Shown here piece after piece: positions 1 to 10,000 of a stretch of 33,195 bases of DNA (its first letter is position 1; each line of letters begins with the position of its first letter). Position numbers and translations under genes: made by a program. The DNA is from Candidatus Enterocola intestinipullorum. Lineage in GTDB: Bacteria > Bacteroidota > Bacteroidia > Bacteroidales > Paludibacteraceae. Where the stretch lies: the NCBI GenBank assembly GCA_017694565.1, contig JADIMR010000072.1, positions 1 to 33,195 on the forward strand, written 5' to 3'. Under the pieces are notes generated by a model, which had not been told where the DNA came from, did not search any database, and saw only the letters and a program-made list of their open reading frames with translations.

Positions 1-2
1 CG

Positions 3-77
3 CAATTACAAAGCAACCTGCAAGCATTGCGGAACACTTCGTTCTCCGAAGAAGAATTGAGAGAAATAACCGGTTGA
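3..77 (+). CDS. possible 3' end of an upstream gene (partial)
   Basis: This frame is open from the window edge to a TGA at 75-77. Its last residues read NTSFSEEELREITG, a hydrophilic helix-like tail typical of a protein C-terminus. A second frame (1-60, ending CKHCGTLRSPKKN) is also open to the edge and has a CxxC pair, so the choice is not secure. No function can be given. If real, the gene ends 38 bases before the lipoprotein start. Confidence 0.25.
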   Translation, partial: QLQSNLQALRNTSFSEEELREITG

Positions 78-115
78 ACATACTTGACATACACATATCC
101 AAAAACTTTACACAC

Positions 116-967
116 ATGAAAAAACTTGCTACCTTTTTATTCGTGTTTTGCTTGGGAATCCTGACAGCTTGCGAAGGTCCTCAAGAACCGGGAGGAACGA
201 ATCCCGACGATGGCACGACACCCGGCCAAACAGATGAAGGCGGTACCGGCAGCGGTGAAGACGATCCGTCACAAGGAGGAAATGAAGGAGGTTCCATGTC
301 GCCCACATATTTTACGAGAATCAATGCCGAAGCATTGAAATTCGCCTACGGCAACGATTCCGCCGAAGTCGTAAACAACATGCGTAACTGCGGTTTCGAC
401 TTTGAAGAACGTATGGCAAACACGGACGGGTTACGATATTCCGACTATTACCGTTGGACTGACGGCAATATCGACGACTTCAACAACGGTGGAGCAGGAG
501 CATACGACGTAGTCAGCTTTTGCACATCATACGAAACCGGTGCAGAAATATTGTCAATAATGTGGGCGACATACAGTACAGGGGAATACAACGATGCCAA
601 CGGCAGCGGGGAAATTTATTCGATTCTGCAATGGATTTCCGACGATGTGGCAGGAAAGAATGATTGGAGAGGATATATTGACACGGGGCTGAAAGAAGGA
701 GAAATCGATTTCGCATCGGACAACAGCATCAACAACAAATTCAATGAATTCAAAGACCTTGCCAAGGACACGTATGCAGGCTACTACGATGCCTGCGACA
801 GGACGGATTATTCCACCTGCGTATGGATTAACACGGCTGCGGACAATTCAGCTTGGCTATACTGGCCCCAAGCCAGCTATGCGGAGGATGTGAACCATTG
901 GCAACAAATTACATTGGTACACGGACGTTCCGACCTTGTGGCCGGTTACGACATGGCATGGGATTAA
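116..967 (+). CDS. lipoprotein of unknown function
   Basis: The product is a 283-residue predicted lipoprotein. I chose the ATG at 116 because it gives a textbook signal: MKK, a hydrophobic core, and lipobox LTAC with Cys19. Earlier in-frame starts only add a charged extension. Residues 20-75 are a low-complexity linker rich in Gly, Pro, Asp, Glu and Thr, as often tethers a surface domain. The rest (about 80-283) is a compact acidic domain rich in Trp, Tyr and Asn that I do not recognise. Four cysteines in the mature domain could form disulfides. It stands alone, followed by a terminator shared with htpG coming the other way. Surface exposure is likely for a Bacteroidales lipoprotein but is inferred. 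Confidence 0.75.
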   Translation: MKKLATFLFVFCLGILTACEGPQEPGGTNPDDGTTPGQTDEGGTGSGEDDPSQGGNEGGSMSPTYFTRINAEALKFAYGNDSAEVVNNMRNCGFDFEERMANTDGLRYSDYYRWTDGNIDDFNNGGAGAYDVVSFCTSYETGAEILSIMWATYSTGEYNDANGSGEIYSILQWISDDVAGKNDWRGYIDTGLKEGEIDFASDNSINNKFNEFKDLAKDTYAGYYDACDRTDYSTCVWINTAADNSAWLYWPQASYAEDVNHWQQITLVHGRSDLVAGYDMAWD

Positions 968-1017
968 CCAAGAAGTAAAAACCGGGCTCTAAGAACCCCT
1001 TTCCAAATACGACAAAT

Positions 1018-1055
1018 AAAAAGGCGGCGCGGATTTATTTCCGCGTCGCCTTTTT
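1018..1055. terminator. bidirectional terminator between lipoprotein gene and htpG
   Basis: A 17-base arm (AAAAAGGCGGCGCGGAT) pairs with 1039-1055 across a short AT loop, with one G:T-type mismatch. The arms end in A5 and T5, so the hairpin has a U-tract in both directions. It lies between convergent genes ending at 967 and 1072. Confidence 0.8.
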
Positions 1056-1071
1056 CGGATATATGCGGTTA

Positions 1072-3132
1072 TTATTTCTTTATAAACTCCACGCTGCGGC
1101 GGACAAAGCGTCCCAAAGCCTCTCCTTTTAGCATGTTGTTGGCCAACATTGCCAAGTCGATAAGTTGGCGTACCGAATCCTCTCCGGCTGCGAAATCGGC
1201 AAGAACTTGTTTTTTCTCGTTCTCCTTTGCGGCAAGGTCGTTGTTAAGATTACGCAATTGCTCTTTTTCAGCTTCCGGAATCTCCTCGCTTTTCTTATCC
1301 TTGTGTGCCTCGTTCAAATCGGCTATCTGCTTTTTCAAATCTGCGATTGCCGCGTCCACAGGAGCAATTTTATCAGCGCAATCAGCCTTTTCCTTAGCTA
1401 ACAACGCCTTTACAATCTCATGATCGGTATTTACAACCAAATTGTAACTGTCGGGCAAGGTACCATAAAAGCTCATCATTCCTCCTTGCGATGCCGACAT
1501 CTCCTTCATTCGGCGCATAAACTCGTTCTGAGTAATCATTACCGGCAGATTGTTTTCACCCAAGGCTTCCATAGAAACCAAAAACTCCATCTTGTCGTTT
1601 TTAGGGCATTGGGAAGCAAACACCTCCGTAAGATTCAACCTGTCGTTTTCCTCCAATTTGACAGCTTCAGGCTGCTCTTTGAGTATAAGTTTGTCTATTG
1701 TGTCGGCATCAACTCGCACATACCGCGTCTTTTCGTTCTTTTGTTCCAAACGCGAAGCCAAGTGCATGTCCAACTGACCGTCAAACAACAGCACATCGTA
1801 ACCTTTGTTTTTAGCTGTTTCTATATAGCTGTATTGCTGTTCCGTGTCATTGGTGTACAAGTAAATAATATTGCCGTCCTTGTCGGTCTGGTTAGGCTCC
1901 ACAAGGGTTTTGTACTCATCATACGTGAAATACTTGCCATCCGTATTCTTGAACAAGTTGAAAGTTTTGGCCTTGTCATAGAACTTGTCATCGGTAAGCA
2001 TACCGTATGATATGAATATTTTAAGGCTGTCCCATTTCTTTTCGAACTCTTCACGGTTGTTCTTGAAAATATCGGACAAACTGTCAGCTACTTTTTTGGT
2101 AATATGATTGGATATTTTCTTTACATTGGCATCGCTCTGCAAATACGAACGGCTGACGTTCAACGGTATGTCTGGCGAATCTATCACGCCATGCAACAAA
2201 GTCAGGAACTCCGGCACTATGCCCTCCACCGAATCGGTAACAAACACTTGATTGCAATACAACTGTATCTTGTTGCGTTGCAATTCTATATTGTTAGTAA
2301 CCTTCGGGAAATACAAAATACCCGTAAGATGGAAAGGATAATCAACGTTCAAATGGATATGGAACAACGGCGGCTCGTTATATGGGAACAATTCACGATA
2401 AAACTTGTCATAATCCTCATCCTTCATTTCCGACGGTTTGCGCGTCCATGCCGGATTGGTATCGTTGATTATGTTGTCCTCGGAAGTCTCGACTTCCTTG
2501 CCGTCTTTCCATTCCTTCTTTTTGCCGAAAGCAACCGGCACAGGCAGGAATTTGCAATATTTGTTCAGCAACTCGCTGATTTTTGACTCCTTCAAGAAAT
2601 CCTTGTTGTCGTCATCAATATGAAGAACTATGCTTGTACCACGCTCTGCCTTGTCGCATTCCTCCATTTCGAAGTTCGGATCGCCCTTGCAACTCCAATG
2701 CATTGCAGGAGCATCGTCCTTGTATGACTTAGTAAAGATTTCCACTTCCTTCGACACCATAAAGGCAGAATAAAAGCCCAAGCCGAAATGACCTATTATC
2801 GCATTTGCATCGTTCTTGTATTTGTCTAGGAACTCTTCAGCACCCGAGAATGCGATCTGATTGATGTATTTGTCTATCTCGTCGGCTGTCATGCCCACGC
2901 CGTTGTCAGATACGGTAAGAGTACCGGCCTTTTCATCAACAGCCACATTAACTTTCAAATCACCTGTTTCTCCCTTGTATTCGCCGACCGAAGCCAAAGT
3001 CTTCATCTTTTGGCAGGCATCCACGGCATTGGAAACCAACTCACGCAAAAATATCTCGTGATCCGAATACAAAAACTTTTTAATCACGGGGAATATATTC
3101 TCAGACGTTACCCCTATGTTTCCTTGTTTCAT
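1072..3132 (-). CDS. htpG: chaperone HtpG (Hsp90 family)
   Basis: Cytosolic ATP-dependent chaperone of 686 residues, full length for the family in Bacteroidota. The N-terminal GHKL ATPase shows the expected motifs: ELVSNAVDACQK, DNGVGMT, and the lid glycine motif GHFGLGFYSAF. The middle domain follows (PLNVSRSYLQSD), then a charged Lys/Glu-rich stretch near residues 590-640 that is probably coiled coil. The C-terminal dimerisation region ends in RRSVEFIKK. The start at 3132 is the only ATG that precedes the ATPase fold. There is no clear Shine-Dalgarno, as is usual in this phylum. It lies downstream of dnaK on the same strand, but dnaK's terminator and a separate promoter lie between them, so it is probably transcribed on its own. 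Confidence 0.98.
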   Translation of the reverse strand: MKQGNIGVTSENIFPVIKKFLYSDHEIFLRELVSNAVDACQKMKTLASVGEYKGETGDLKVNVAVDEKAGTLTVSDNGVGMTADEIDKYINQIAFSGAEEFLDKYKNDANAIIGHFGLGFYSAFMVSKEVEIFTKSYKDDAPAMHWSCKGDPNFEMEECDKAERGTSIVLHIDDDNKDFLKESKISELLNKYCKFLPVPVAFGKKKEWKDGKEVETSEDNIINDTNPAWTRKPSEMKDEDYDKFYRELFPYNEPPLFHIHLNVDYPFHLTGILYFPKVTNNIELQRNKIQLYCNQVFVTDSVEGIVPEFLTLLHGVIDSPDIPLNVSRSYLQSDANVKKISNHITKKVADSLSDIFKNNREEFEKKWDSLKIFISYGMLTDDKFYDKAKTFNLFKNTDGKYFTYDEYKTLVEPNQTDKDGNIIYLYTNDTEQQYSYIETAKNKGYDVLLFDGQLDMHLASRLEQKNEKTRYVRVDADTIDKLILKEQPEAVKLEENDRLNLTEVFASQCPKNDKMEFLVSMEALGENNLPVMITQNEFMRRMKEMSASQGGMMSFYGTLPDSYNLVVNTDHEIVKALLAKEKADCADKIAPVDAAIADLKKQIADLNEAHKDKKSEEIPEAEKEQLRNLNNDLAAKENEKKQVLADFAAGEDSVRQLIDLAMLANNMLKGEALGRFVRRSVEFIKK

Positions 3133-3166
3133 AATATTTTGAGTTTATTTATTGTCCGCCATAAAC

Positions 3167-3183
3167 AAGCAAAATACGTGCCA
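3167..3183 (-). promoter_or_regulatory. sigma-54-type promoter of htpG
   Basis: Read on the minus strand, the site is ATGGCACGTATTTTGCTT (one base beyond the listed span at its 5' end). It contains TGGCAC, five bases, then TTGCT, an exact match to the sigma-54 -24/-12 consensus. Position -12 falls near 3169, placing the transcript start near 3157 and giving a leader of about 25 bases. No good TAnnTTTG box competes: the nearest is GTATTTTG, which overlaps the same site. Confidence 0.6.
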
Positions 3184-3228
3184 TTTTTTATGTTGGCAAG
3201 GACAATAGAAGGAAAGCCCAATAACAAT

Positions 3229-3270
3229 CTTATAAAAAACAAGGTGCAATCCTAATGGATTGCACCTTGT
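3229..3270 (-). terminator. dnaK terminator
   Basis: A perfect 14-bp stem (ACAAGGTGCAATCC, 3239-3252, with 3257-3270) has a 4-base TAAT loop. On the minus strand it is followed by TTTTTTATAAG. It sits 23 bases after the dnaK stop and before the htpG promoter. Confidence 0.9.
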
Positions 3271-3292
3271 CGGCTTATTAGTAATCAATTAT

Positions 3293-5221
3293 TTACTTCA
3301 CTTCTTCGAAGTCCACGTCAGAAACGTTGTCGCCGCTGTCGGAATTTGCATTGTTGGCTCCGGCATTAGCGTTGGCGTTGCTGTTTGCGGAAGATGCGCC
3401 TGCCGCACCGCCTTGCGCATTGGCAGCATTATACATATCCTGGCTTGCAGCATGGAAGGCATCGTTAAGTTCCTTCATTGCATTGTCGATGGCAGGTATG
3501 TCCTGGTTCTTATGCGCATCTTTCAATTTGGCAAGAGCGTTTTCTATCGCACCTTTCTTGTCTGCGGGTATCTTGTCGCCAATTTCCTTCAACTGCTTTT
3601 CGGTTTGGAAAATCATACCGTCGGCTTGGTTAAGTTTGTCGATACGCTCTTTTTCTTTCTTGTCGGCTTCGGCATTTGCTTCGGCTTCGGCTTTCATCCT
3701 CTTGATTTCGTCTTCGCTAAGACCTGAAGAAGCCTCAATACGGATGTTCTGTTCCTTGCCTGTGGCCTTGTCTTTTGCCGATACTTTCAAGATACCGTTG
3801 GCATCTATGTCGAATGTTACCTCGATTTGGGGTACTCCACGCGGAGCGGCTGGTATTCCGTCCAAATTGAACATGCCAATCTGCTTGTTGTCCCTTGCCA
3901 TCGGACGTTCGCCTTGCAGCACGTTGATTTGCACAGAAGGCTGGTTGTCGCTTGCAGTCGAGAAAATCTCCGACTTGCGGGTAGGAATGGTAGTGTTGGC
4001 ATCGATAAGTTTTGTCATTACGCCGCCCATGGTCTCGATACCGAGAGAAAGCGGGGTAACATCGAGCAACAACACATCCTTGACCTCTCCGGTAAGCACA
4101 CCACCTTGAATTGCGGCACCAACTGCCACCACCTCATCGGGGTTTACTCCCTTGCTCGGAGTTTTGCCGAATATCTCTTCAACTTTGGCCTGAATAGCCG
4201 GAATACGCGAAGATCCACCTACCAAAATAACCTCGTCAATATCCTTGTTGGTAAGACCTGCATCGGACATCGCCTTGCGGCAAGGCTCTACGGTTGCCTG
4301 GATAAGGCTGTCGCAAAGCTGCTCGAATTTTGCCCTCGTCAAAGTTTTTACCAAGTGTTTGGGCACTCCGTTGACGGGCATTATGTAAGGCAGGTTGATT
4401 TCGGTGGTAGTCGAACTCGACAATTCGATTTTGGCTTTTTCGGCAGCTTCTTTCAAACGCTGCAACGCCATCGGGTCCTGACGGAGATCAACGCCTTCGT
4501 CTTTTTGGAATTCGTCGGCCAACCAGTCGATTATGGCATGGTCGAAATCGTCGCCGCCGAGGTGTGTGTTGCCATTGGTAGCCTTAACCTCGAATACGCC
4601 GTCGCCCAATTCCAATATGGATATATCGAAAGTACCGCCACCCAAGTCGAATACGGCAATCTTCATGTCCTTATTGCTCTTATCCAAACCGTACGCAAGC
4701 GCGGCTGCTGTAGGTTCGTTTACTATACGCCTTACGTTCAAGCCTGCTATTTCGCCGGCCTCTTTGGTTGCCTGACGCTGAGCATCGCTAAAATACGCCG
4801 GAACGGTTATTACAGCCTCGGTAACCTCCGAACCAAGATAATCCTCCGCCGTTTTTTTCATCTTTTGCAAGATCATGGCCGAGATTTCCTGAGGAGTATA
4901 AAGTCTGCCATCTATATCGACACGCGGTGTATTGTTGTCGCCCCTTACAACCTGATAAGGCACACGCTGTATCTCGGTTAATGTCTGGTCGTAAGTTTCA
5001 CCCATGAAACGTTTGATGGAGAAAATGGTTTTTTTCGGGTTCGTTATGGCCTGACGTTTAGCAGGATCACCCACCTTACGTTCACCGCCATCCACAAATG
5101 CCACAATTGAAGGCGTGGTTCTTTTTCCCTCGCTATTGGCTATTACAACAGGTTCGTTACCTTCCATAACGGCAACGCACGAGTTTGTGGTTCCTAAGTC
5201 AATTCCTATTATTTTTCCCAT
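3293..5221 (-). CDS. dnaK: chaperone DnaK (Hsp70)
   Basis: ATP-dependent Hsp70 of 642 residues. I chose the ATG at 5221 because the protein then begins [21 protein letters not shown], the canonical Hsp70 start. The frame stays open upstream to 5404, but that part is not Hsp70-like. The ATPase domain carries the phosphate motif [15 protein letters not shown] and the adenosine motif [13 protein letters not shown]. The linker [14 protein letters not shown] leads to the substrate-binding domain and a helical lid. The tail is Asn/Ala/Gly-rich and ends DVDFEEVK, close to the EEVD-like ends of bacterial DnaK. There is no grpE or dnaJ beside it in this window. It has its own terminator and a sigma-54-like promoter. 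Confidence 0.98.
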   Translation of the reverse strand: MGKIIGIDLGTTNSCVAVMEGNEPVVIANSEGKRTTPSIVAFVDGGERKVGDPAKRQAITNPKKTIFSIKRFMGETYDQTLTEIQRVPYQVVRGDNNTPRVDIDGRLYTPQEISAMILQKMKKTAEDYLGSEVTEAVITVPAYFSDAQRQATKEAGEIAGLNVRRIVNEPTAAALAYGLDKSNKDMKIAVFDLGGGTFDISILELGDGVFEVKATNGNTHLGGDDFDHAIIDWLADEFQKDEGVDLRQDPMALQRLKEAAEKAKIELSSSTTTEINLPYIMPVNGVPKHLVKTLTRAKFEQLCDSLIQATVEPCRKAMSDAGLTNKDIDEVILVGGSSRIPAIQAKVEEIFGKTPSKGVNPDEVVAVGAAIQGGVLTGEVKDVLLLDVTPLSLGIETMGGVMTKLIDANTTIPTRKSEIFSTASDNQPSVQINVLQGERPMARDNKQIGMFNLDGIPAAPRGVPQIEVTFDIDANGILKVSAKDKATGKEQNIRIEASSGLSEDEIKRMKAEAEANAEADKKEKERIDKLNQADGMIFQTEKQLKEIGDKIPADKKGAIENALAKLKDAHKNQDIPAIDNAMKELNDAFHAASQDMYNAANAQGGAAGASSANSNANANAGANNANSDSGDNVSDVDFEEVK

Positions 5222-5270
5222 AATTGTAATGTTTTTATTGTTTCTTGTTAATAATTTTCTGTTTGCAGCC

Positions 5271-5286
5271 TGCCATTCAATTGGCA
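5271..5286. promoter_or_regulatory. TGCCA-N6-TGGCA inverted repeat in the dnaK leader
   Basis: TGCCA (5271-5275) faces TGGCA (5282-5286). With a transcript start near 5291 this forms a small hairpin at the very 5' end of the dnaK mRNA. It could stabilise the RNA or be a protein-binding site; the sequence does not decide. Confidence 0.35.
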
Positions 5287-5301
5287 GACCACTATTGACA
5301 T

Positions 5302-5318
5302 TACAAATACCGTGCCAA
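5302..5318 (-). promoter_or_regulatory. sigma-54-like promoter of dnaK
   Basis: Read on the minus strand the site is TTGGCACGGTATTTGTA. TGGCAC is followed by five bases and TTGT, one mismatch from the sigma-54 consensus TGGCAC-N5-TTGC. The predicted transcript start is near 5291, giving a leader of about 70 bases. It aligns with the htpG site, sharing TGGCACG and a TTTG at nearly the same distance. Confidence 0.5.
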
Positions 5319-5331
5319 TATTGAAAACAAC

Positions 5332-5345
5332 TGCCATTTTTGGCA
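5332..5345. promoter_or_regulatory. TGCCA-N4-TGGCA inverted repeat upstream of dnaK
   Basis: This perfect 5-bp inverted repeat has a TTTT spacer and lies about 40-55 bases upstream of the inferred dnaK start site, just behind the promoter. It could be an activator or repressor site. Its half-site is also the -24 word of the promoter (TGGCA), so chance similarity is possible. Confidence 0.35.
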
Positions 5346-5370
5346 TGATATTTTGACATGTATCTATTAT

Positions 5371-5414
5371 CAAAACAAAAAAAATGGGAAGTGCCGTTTA
5401 TCATGACACTTCCC
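5371..5414 (-). terminator. terminator of the RND efflux operon
   Basis: GGGAAGTG (5386-5393) pairs with CACTTCCC (5407-5414). On the minus strand the stem runs into a T-rich tract ending near 5371. It follows the last gene of the efflux operon by about 50 bases. Confidence 0.85.
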
Positions 5415-5464
5415 GTTGTTGATTCATGAATAAGACCCGCCTTTTTATTAAAGCGAATCTATCG

Positions 5465-7021
5465 CTAATATTCTCCTGCTTGAGCTTTTTGCAGTTTTTC
5501 GGCACGTTTTGCCTGACGGCGTAATTCCGATTTTGTCGGGGCTTTCATAGGTTGCGACAAAGCCTCGTTTATGGCTATCTGTTCAGCCTGCTCCTCGTTT
5601 TCGGGAACATCCCAACCGCCACCGAGGGCCCTGTACAACTCTATCTGGTCGGAAATCATCTGCGAAACCGCGTCGATTAACGACATCTGCGCGTTGAACA
5701 CGCCTTCTTGTGCCGACAGCACGTCCAAATAGGTCGCATAGCCGTTCAGCAGCAATTCGTATGAAAAATCGTAAGCTTTCGACAACGCGAGATATTGCTT
5801 ATACAGATAGCCGACCATCTCACGGTTGTTACGATATGCGCACAAGGCATTGGAAACCTCCATTCCCGCATTCAGCACGGTCTTTTTAAAATCCAATACC
5901 GAAGCCTCGTATTCCAAATAAGCGACATTTCGCTGCGTACGCAACTGCCTGCCGTTGATAAGGGGCTGCAACAAGCCGCCAATGGCGTTGTAAATCAACG
6001 AAGCCGGCATCATGAACCACTGGTTTAAGGCTGGTGCATCGGATGATACGCTGCCCGACAAGGTAAGCGAAGGGTACAAGGCAGCAACTGCCGCATTATA
6101 ATTGTACATGTTCGCCTTCAAGGTGTTTTCAGCCTGCAACACATCGGGACGGTTGCGCAACAGCAAGGCCGGCACGCCTGTCGAATCTATTTTAAGATGC
6201 TGGAACATTGCGCGTTCGGTCATGGTACAGCGTTTGATTTCCACACCAGCCTGCCCCATCAGCAGGTTAAGGGCGTTTTCAATTTGGTGGATGCTGGTTT
6301 CGACCTGCGGAATATAACTTTTGGCAACCAGCAACTGCGACTCGGCCTGCAATACCGCCACTTCGTTGGCCTGCGCCGAAGCTTTCAAGGACTGTACCGT
6401 CTCATAATAGCTCTCGCGGTTGTCTATGGTTTCCAAGGTGAATTGCTTCTGCATGTCCAATGCCACCAACTGGTAATAATACGTGGCGGTATTGGCAATG
6501 AGCTGGGTCTGCACCGCGTTCTTGTAATTCTCCTGCGCGAAAAGCTGTTGCAAACGGGCTTTTTTCTGTTTCATTATCTTGCCCCAGATGTCCACTTCCC
6601 ACGAAGCCGACACACCGAGGGAGAATACGGGAGAGCCGGTATAGACATCCATTCCAGCTTCCGATGTGGCATACTCCGCGCTGCGCGCATATCCCGCGCT
6701 CGCGCTGGCACTAAGATTGGGCGCGTAAGCCCATTTGCTCTGCTTGAAATAAGCCGCCGACTGTCCGAGGCGTTTCAAAGCCACCTGCATATCCAAATTG
6801 CGCACCAGCACAGTATCGATCAGGTCGCACAAAAGAGAATCCTTGTAAAATTCGCGCCAGCTCAGTTCCGCCACGTTGAAGGTGGAGTCCGCCGGGTTGT
6901 AATGCCGGATAAGGGCTTCCTGCGGCACTTCGGGCTGTTCGTACTTGATATGGCACGAAGTAGCCAGAAGAGCGACGGCAAGCGATAAAAATATTATTGT
7001 CCTTTTCATTAGTCTTATCAT
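5465..7021 (-). CDS. RND efflux outer-membrane factor, OprM/TolC-type lipoprotein
   Basis: Outer-membrane channel of a tripartite efflux pump, 518 residues, the usual length for OprM/NodT-type factors. The N-terminus is a lipoprotein signal ending in lipobox LATSC (Cys23), so the trimer is predicted to be lipid-anchored. Two repeated halves of long alpha-helices and beta-strands follow. Typical words are SVSASWEVDIWGKI, RNRPDVLQAENTL and YPSLTLSGSVSS. The tail is Lys/Arg/Ala-rich. Its ATG overlaps the stop of the pump gene as ATGA, implying translational coupling. A second ATG at 7009 gives a cleaner signal peptide (MKRTIIFLSLAVALLATSC) and is an equally likely start. It is the last gene of the operon. 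Confidence 0.95.
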   Translation of the reverse strand: MIRLMKRTIIFLSLAVALLATSCHIKYEQPEVPQEALIRHYNPADSTFNVAELSWREFYKDSLLCDLIDTVLVRNLDMQVALKRLGQSAAYFKQSKWAYAPNLSASASAGYARSAEYATSEAGMDVYTGSPVFSLGVSASWEVDIWGKIMKQKKARLQQLFAQENYKNAVQTQLIANTATYYYQLVALDMQKQFTLETIDNRESYYETVQSLKASAQANEVAVLQAESQLLVAKSYIPQVETSIHQIENALNLLMGQAGVEIKRCTMTERAMFQHLKIDSTGVPALLLRNRPDVLQAENTLKANMYNYNAAVAALYPSLTLSGSVSSDAPALNQWFMMPASLIYNAIGGLLQPLINGRQLRTQRNVAYLEYEASVLDFKKTVLNAGMEVSNALCAYRNNREMVGYLYKQYLALSKAYDFSYELLLNGYATYLDVLSAQEGVFNAQMSLIDAVSQMISDQIELYRALGGGWDVPENEEQAEQIAINEALSQPMKAPTKSELRRQAKRAEKLQKAQAGEY

Positions 7022-10000
7022 TTAAAATCCTCAGTAGCCACTTCCAATGCCTCGGTTTCGTGCGGGGTTCGTTTGCCTCCGCGCATGATCAAATCAAGAT
7101 TTTGGAATATTATATACATGGTCGGGATGACGAATACCCCGAACAAGGTACCTATCAACATTCCGCCGACGGCCGCGACGCCTATCGAACGGTTGCCGAC
7201 CGCACCCGCGCCGGATTCGATACACAAGGGCAACAAACCGAAGATAAAGGCGAACGACGTCATCAATATCGGACGCAAGCGGGCTTTCGCGCCGGAAATC
7301 GCCGCATCCTTGACACTCATGCCGGCATCGAACCTCTGCTTCGCATATTCCACTATAAGAATACCGTTCTTTGACAATAGTCCTATAAGCATGATCATGG
7401 CAACCTGTACATAGATATTGTTGTCTATGCCGAACAGGTTTATGGCGATGAACACGCCCGCCATACCTATGAACAATGACAACATCACCGACCAAGGCAG
7501 GACGTAGCTGTTATACTGCGCCGACAAAATCAGGAACACGAACACGAAGCAAAGCACGAATATCAACATCTGCTGGCCCGAAGAATTCACTTCCTCGCGT
7601 GTCATACCCGAGAAGTCGTAACCGAAACCTTGCGGAAGGTTCTGCGCCACCTCGCGTATGGCATTGATGGCATCGCCGGTAGAATAGCCTTCGGCAGGTT
7701 CTCCGGTAAGCGTGGCAGCCGTGAACAAATTGTAACGCTTCAAGGATTCCGGACCGTAAACCCTCTTGAAATCAACCAAGGTGGTAATCGGCACCATTGA
7801 ACCCGTCGAATTGCGTACCTGTATGGAATTTATCGACGATATGTCCTTGCGGTACTCGGGAGCCGCCTGTATTGCCACCCTGTAATATTTCGTGAACCTG
7901 TTGAAGTCGGAAACTATCTGGCTTCCATAATAGGCCTGCATCGCGTTGAACACGTCGCTTATTGCCACACCGGCCATCTTGCACTTGTCCACATTCACGT
8001 CGAATTCGTATTGCGGGAAATTGACATTGAACGCCGATGTAACGTAATTTATTTCGGGACGGGCCTGCAATTCGCTCATGAACTCTTGCTGCACCTCGTA
8101 AAAACGCTGGGGCGTCGCGCCGGACTTGTCCTGCAATTGCATCTCGAAACCTGCCGAAATACCGAAACCGGGAACAGTCGGAGGTGTGAAGAATATGACG
8201 ACACCGTCCTTGATATATGATGTTTTCTGTTTCAACTCCGCAATCACGTCTTCAATCGTAACGCCCTTACGGTCTTTCCAGTCAATTAGCGACATGGTCA
8301 TGAACCCGTAAGCACCGCCGGACGAACTGCTCAACAAGCTGAAACCTGCCGTAGCCGAACGATCCTTGATTTCCGGAACGGTGGCGCAAATACTGTCGAT
8401 TTCAGCCAACATCTTTTTGGTACGGTCCAACGAAGTTCCCGCAGGCATCGTAAGGTCCACCATGACAATGCCTTGGTCCTCGTTGGGTATGAAAGCGGTA
8501 GGAGTCCTGCCCATCAACCATACGAATACGACAGCGAAAACAGCCAGCAATGCCACCGGAATCATTTTACGCTTGGAAAAATACGCCAACACATGTCCGT
8601 ACTTTTCCGTCATAGATTCAAACGCCGCATTGAACGACATGGACAGTCTTCTTGAAAAGCTCAGTTTCTTGCCTGTTTCAGGGTCATGCCTGCGTACCAA
8701 TACCGTACAAAGCACGGGGCTGAGTGTCAATGCGTTGATGGCTGAAATAATCACGGAGGACGCCAACGTCAAGGCGAACTGCGTGTAGAACACGCCGGAA
8801 GGCCCGCCCATGAAGCTGACAGGAATGAACACCGCCGACATTACCAAGGATATGGACACGATGGCCGATGTTATTTCGCCCATCGCCTCCGAAGTGGCCT
8901 GTGTCGCGGTCAAGCCCGGCTTTTCGTCCAATTTGGCATGGACGGCTTCCACCACCACTATGGCATCGTCCACGACTATACCGATTGCAAGCACCAAGGC
9001 GAACAATGTCAGCATGTTGATGGAGAATCCGAACATCTGCAAGCAGAAGAAAGTACCTATGATGGCCACCAATGCGGAAACAGAAGGTATTATGGTGGAT
9101 TTGAAATCCTGCAAGAACACCAACACCACCAGGAACACCAACACGAAAGCCTCCAACAAGGTCTTGACAACCTGATGTATGGCGGCGTTAAGGAAGTTGT
9201 TGGTGTTGTATGTAGCGAAGAAATCGATACCGTCGGGGAAATCCGCCCTCATCGCCTCCATTTCTTTCATTATGTTGTCGACAACCTCTTTTGCATTCGA
9301 CCCCGCCATCTGGTAAATACCCATAGTAACGGCAGGATTGCCTTCCGAAGAGTTGTACACCGACGTGTCGAAAGCGTCAAGTTCGACCTTGGCAACATCT
9401 TTCAATTTCAATATGCGGCCGTCGGAAAACGCCTTTATCACTATGTTCTCGTATTCGGACGGTTCGACGAATTTTCCTTTGTAACGGATAGTATACTCGA
9501 ATGCCGTTTCGCTGTTCTGCCCGAACTTGCCAGGGGCGGCCTCGATATTCTGTTCGCGGATTGCGGCGGCGATGTCCGATGGAACAAGGTTCAGGGCTGC
9601 CATTTTGTCGGGGTCGAGCCAAACCTTGATGGAGTAATCCCCCGCTCCGAACACATTCACGCGCCCCACGCCGTTTACACGCTGCAAAACAGGCATGATA
9701 TTGATACGTGCGTAATTTTCCACGAATGTCGCGTCAAAATCTGGACTGTCCGAGAAGATGGACAGCATGAGCAACATCGTGTTTTGCATTTTCTCGGTGG
9801 TGATACCGTAGCTGGTAACTTCGGACGGCAACTTGCTCGATGCCTGCGAAACGCGGTTTTGCACATTGACCGCGGCCATGTCGGCATCATAACCGAGTTG
9901 GAAATAAACCTGTATCGTGGCGCTACCGTCGTTACCGCCTGTGGAAACCATGTAAGTCATGCCTTCCACACCGTTGATTTGTTCCTCCAAGGGGGCAATC

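Noticed and set aside
3827-4981. Long open frame on the plus strand antisense to dnaK (384 codons), and another at 3327-4109
   Set aside because: They are shadows of the highly conserved dnaK gene; the translations have no domain sense and no promoter of their own.
5222-5404. Upstream extension of dnaK to 5404
   Set aside because: It would run through the promoter and leader, and the extra residues are not Hsp70-like; the canonical start is at 5221.
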